Shown here: piece after piece, positions 61,744-64,000 of the stretch | Layout of the letters: each line of letters begins with the position of its first letter | How positions within the stretch are numbered: the stretch's first letter is position 1 | Source of the DNA: an uncultured Prevotellaceae bacterium | Lineage (GTDB): Bacteria; Bacteroidota; Bacteroidia; Bacteroidales; Bacteroidaceae | Assembly: GCA_937898415.1 (NCBI GenBank) | Contig: CALDLA010000051.1 | Coordinates: 1-64,000, forward strand | Length of the DNA: 64,000 nt | Direction: 5' to 3' | The notes under the pieces: model-generated | The model's input: only the letters and a program-made list of their open reading frames with translations | What the model was told of the DNA's origin: nothing | Databases searched by the model: none | Made by a program: the position numbers and the translations under genes

Positions 61744-62136
61744 ATGGAAAAGATTATTATTACAACAAAGAGACAGGCAATGCTGGATGGTCTTTTGACC
61801 TTAGGCATTTTGGAGAACGGACTCAGGACGGCAGATTTCATGTGCTGCGAGGATGTTTTACTCGACGCGTTCTCAGGAACTTTCAAGGTGCAGGGTATGC
61901 GCGACGGCAACGTGTATATGACGGAAATGCCGAAGCGCATACGTAACAAGGCCATCTTCCGCGATGATAACGCCTCGCTGTCGCAGGGACAGGACAGACG
62001 CTGGTACTTCTATTTCTCGCTCGACGAGGATCAGTTGGAACAATTGCCGGACAAGCTGGTAAGGCAGGCTGGAGCGATAGCACAAAAGGTGATACGTGAA
62101 TTGATTAATGGTTCAAGGTTCAAGGTTAATGGTTAA
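61744..62136 (+). CDS. Conserved small protein of primase cassette, second copy
   Basis: 130 aa from MEKIIITTKRQAML. Shares ADFMCCEDV, KRIRNKAIFRDDNASLSQGQ and WYFYFSLDEDQLEQLPDKLV with the product of 12221-12610. The frame extends to 61681, but similarity starts at 61744. Confidence 0.8.
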   Translation: MEKIIITTKRQAMLDGLLTLGILENGLRTADFMCCEDVLLDAFSGTFKVQGMRDGNVYMTEMPKRIRNKAIFRDDNASLSQGQDRRWYFYFSLDEDQLEQLPDKLVRQAGAIAQKVIRELINGSRFKVNG

Positions 62137-62141
62137 AGTGT

Positions 62142-64000
62142 ATGGTGAACTTGGTATTTAAAGTGGGCGGCGAGAAACATTGCCGCCTCATTAAGACCCC
62201 CGAAGAGTTGATAGCGGCGTGCAACACACCTGAGAACATCCAGAATTGGAATGACTTCCGCAGTACTGGTGAGGATAGGTATAAGCACGCGCTGGTGCAG
62301 GTGAACTACAACGGTCAGGTGCCTGATGGCGGTCTGCTGAAGGGCATCAAGACGGTGAGTCCCTTCTTCTTCTACGACATCGACTGTCGCGACCGTGAAG
62401 AGTGCCGCCGTATCATCCATCAGCTGTTGCAGATGAAGGAAGAGCTGGGACTGGTGGAGGTGGCAGAGTCGGCCAGTTTTGGTGTTCATGCTGTGGCTCG
62501 TCGTATGCCTGGGCATACTATTCTAGAGTGTCAAGTTCGTCTCTCTATACTTACCAAAACAGAGATGGACACGAATAATAAAGAGAATAACAGGGTGGTG
62601 TTCCACGGGCCTATTGACGCTGAAACGACACCGCTATTGGACGCTGCACTCTTTACTGAGTCGCTATCAGACGAGGAAGCTGCTGCTGAATATCTGCGAC
62701 TGAAGGAGAGAGAGGCACAAGGCTTAGAGGAGATTCCTGCTGGGGCTAAGAAGTCGAACAAGCACTATCGCCCTTGGGAAGAAGATGTTGCAGCGTTGAC
62801 TTTCGTCGACCCTGCAAGCGCTCGGCAGAGTTCATGTAAGCCTGACTCTGCTCTCGCTGTTGCAGCGTTGCAGCGTTGCAGTTCGGTCACTTACGACCCA
62901 GAGGCAAGGTACAACGGAGTGTCGTTCAAGGACATTATCGCGAAGTATTGGGAGCTGTTCAACGACGGGAAGGAACCCGCTGAGGGCGACCGTAACGTGC
63001 TGACGTTTGAGTTGGCAGCCACTATACGGTCTATTCGCGGTTACTCCTTAGAGCAACTGATGCAGGTCGTTCCCAACTATTGGGCAAAGCCTGACGGTAC
63101 GTGTACTGCGGAGGATTTGGCTGAGTGGCGCAAGACGCTGGAGAATGCGCTCAAGGAGCCTCGCAAGGGTATGCCCTATAGGTTGAAGCAGGTGTTGCAG
63201 TCGTTGAAGTCACAGCAGGCGGTTAAAGCTTGTGGTGGTACGTTGACCACTCCTCCACCAATGCCCAAGAAGCTGCCGCCGCTAATCAGGCTGCTAACGA
63301 AGAACGTCCCTTGGTTCTACAAGCCCGCTGTGGCCAATGCGGTGTTCCCTGGGTTGGGTGCCCATCTGCACGGCGTGAAGTTCCGCTACTGGGATAATGT
63401 GGAACATGAGGCCACCTTCATGAACGTCCTGATAGGCCGTCAGAGTATCGGTAAGGGTACGATTAAGAAGCCTATCGAGTACATCATGGAGGACATCAAG
63501 CAGCGTGACATTCCTAATCGTCAGCGCGAGGCCGAGTGGAAACAGAAGAACCCGGGTGCGAAGCAGAAGAAAGACCCGCGTCCGACGGATATCTGTATCC
63601 AGATGTTGATTGACAACCTGACGGATGCTGTCTTTAACCAGCGCATCGTGGATGCCAACAACAACGGCCAGCGATTCATCTACACCATTGTGGACGAAAT
63701 CGAGAGCTTGAAGAAGGTGACGTCGAAAGGGACTGTCGATGAAGTGGGTCTGCTGATTCGTAAGGCCTTTGATAATTCTGATGCCGGTCAGGAGCGCGTA
63801 GGTGCCGATAGCGTATCGGGTATTGCCCCCTTAAGGTGGAACTTCAACGCCTCGACGACACCGCCGAATGCCAAGAGGTTCTTCTATAAGATGGTGAATG
63901 ATGGTACCGTAAGCCGACTGGACATCTCGACTATCATCAAGAATGATGAGGACGATGATGCGGAGCCCATTCTGGGCATTTACGACCACACGTTTGCCGC
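62142..64000 (+). CDS. Primase/helicase-like protein, 3' end beyond window
   Basis: At least 619 codons from MVNLVFKVGGEKHCRL, open to the window end. A PriCT-like FKDIIAKYWELFNDG near 262 matches the first primase; the ATPase part has a P-loop-like GRQSIGKGT near 430. The N-terminal 240 residues differ from the first primase, so the two proteins share the central domain but not the primase-like front. Codons near 239-247 carry three GTTGCAG words (62858-62882) like the intergenic iterons. Confidence 0.8.
   Translation, partial: MVNLVFKVGGEKHCRLIKTPEELIAACNTPENIQNWNDFRSTGEDRYKHALVQVNYNGQVPDGGLLKGIKTVSPFFFYDIDCRDREECRRIIHQLLQMKEELGLVEVAESASFGVHAVARRMPGHTILECQVRLSILTKTEMDTNNKENNRVVFHGPIDAETTPLLDAALFTESLSDEEAAAEYLRLKEREAQGLEEIPAGAKKSNKHYRPWEEDVAALTFVDPASARQSSCKPDSALAVAALQRCSSVTYDPEARYNGVSFKDIIAKYWELFNDGKEPAEGDRNVLTFELAATIRSIRGYSLEQLMQVVPNYWAKPDGTCTAEDLAEWRKTLENALKEPRKGMPYRLKQVLQSLKSQQAVKACGGTLTTPPPMPKKLPPLIRLLTKNVPWFYKPAVANAVFPGLGAHLHGVKFRYWDNVEHEATFMNVLIGRQSIGKGTIKKPIEYIMEDIKQRDIPNRQREAEWKQKNPGAKQKKDPRPTDICIQMLIDNLTDAVFNQRIVDANNNGQRFIYTIVDEIESLKKVTSKGTVDEVGLLIRKAFDNSDAGQERVGADSVSGIAPLRWNFNASTTPPNAKRFFYKMVNDGTVSRLDISTIIKNDEDDDAEPILGIYDHTFA

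Noticed and set aside
62133..62516. Minus-strand ORFs in the second primase gene
   Set aside because: Shadows of the long plus frame that is open from 62142 to the window end and shows primase-like motifs.

Overview
The window reads as a chromosome segment of a Bacteroidales bacterium, most likely Prevotella or a close relative. The evidence is the repeated Bacteroidetes-type -7 promoter box TAnnTTTG (often TAACTTTG or TACCTTTG) just upstream of start codons, the families present (YfbK-like VWA lipoprotein, DUF4294-like, PorT-like barrels, smalltalk/HU pair, BT4734-like primases, IntDOT-like integrase) and the moderately high GC of the housekeeping genes. No database search was possible; family names come from recognisable motifs.

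Layout. (1) 195-9271, core: glnS, a TPR protein, a DedA protein, the GDP-L-fucose pathway (manC-gmd-fcl), an RsmF-like methyltransferase and thyA. (2) 9385-28691, accessory island between thyA and a pyridoxamine kinase gene. It holds a primase cassette on the minus strand; a two-gene HIRAN-related operon whose products share a GDVxGDVI motif; an Abi_2/AbiF-like HEPN gene with a hairpin-rich leader; a ten-gene plus-strand operon (soluble EssC/FtsK-like ATPase, WXG100-like protein, SPFH-GYF protein, zinc ribbon membrane protein, GIY-YIG protein, LRR and Asp-box proteins) behind a 169-nt rod-shaped RNA; an IS110-family element with a probable bridge RNA; two small HTH genes and a tyrosine integrase. 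Two inverted duplications tie the ends of the inner part (15.0-29.0 kb) together. (3) 29026-51133, core: pyridoxamine kinase, acyl-CoA ligase, prfB, CYTH and VanZ proteins, two NSS transporters, HhH proteins, LicD, an outer membrane barrel, an M28 lipoprotein, ComM, tRNA-Leu(TAA), a VWA lipoprotein and an ECF sigma/anti-sigma operon. (4) 51220-64000, second accessory island: smalltalk and HU-like genes, a symmetrical GTTGCAG iteron structure, a GATC-type restriction-modification operon (Dam, MutH/Sau3AI-like nuclease, HhH glycosylase-like protein, DpnA-like methylase), unknown genes including an ATP-cone fusion, and a second primase cassette running off the window end.

The most notable items are the EssC/WXG/SPFH operon with its structured leader RNA, the AbiF-like gene with a candidate ncRNA leader, the HIRAN pair with a shared homotypic-looking motif, the fifth column of the GATC system (a glycosylase-like protein), a palindromic repeat that has been absorbed into one coding sequence and supplies the stop codon of prfB, and matched divergent ECF-type promoters upstream of the VWA and sigma factor genes.
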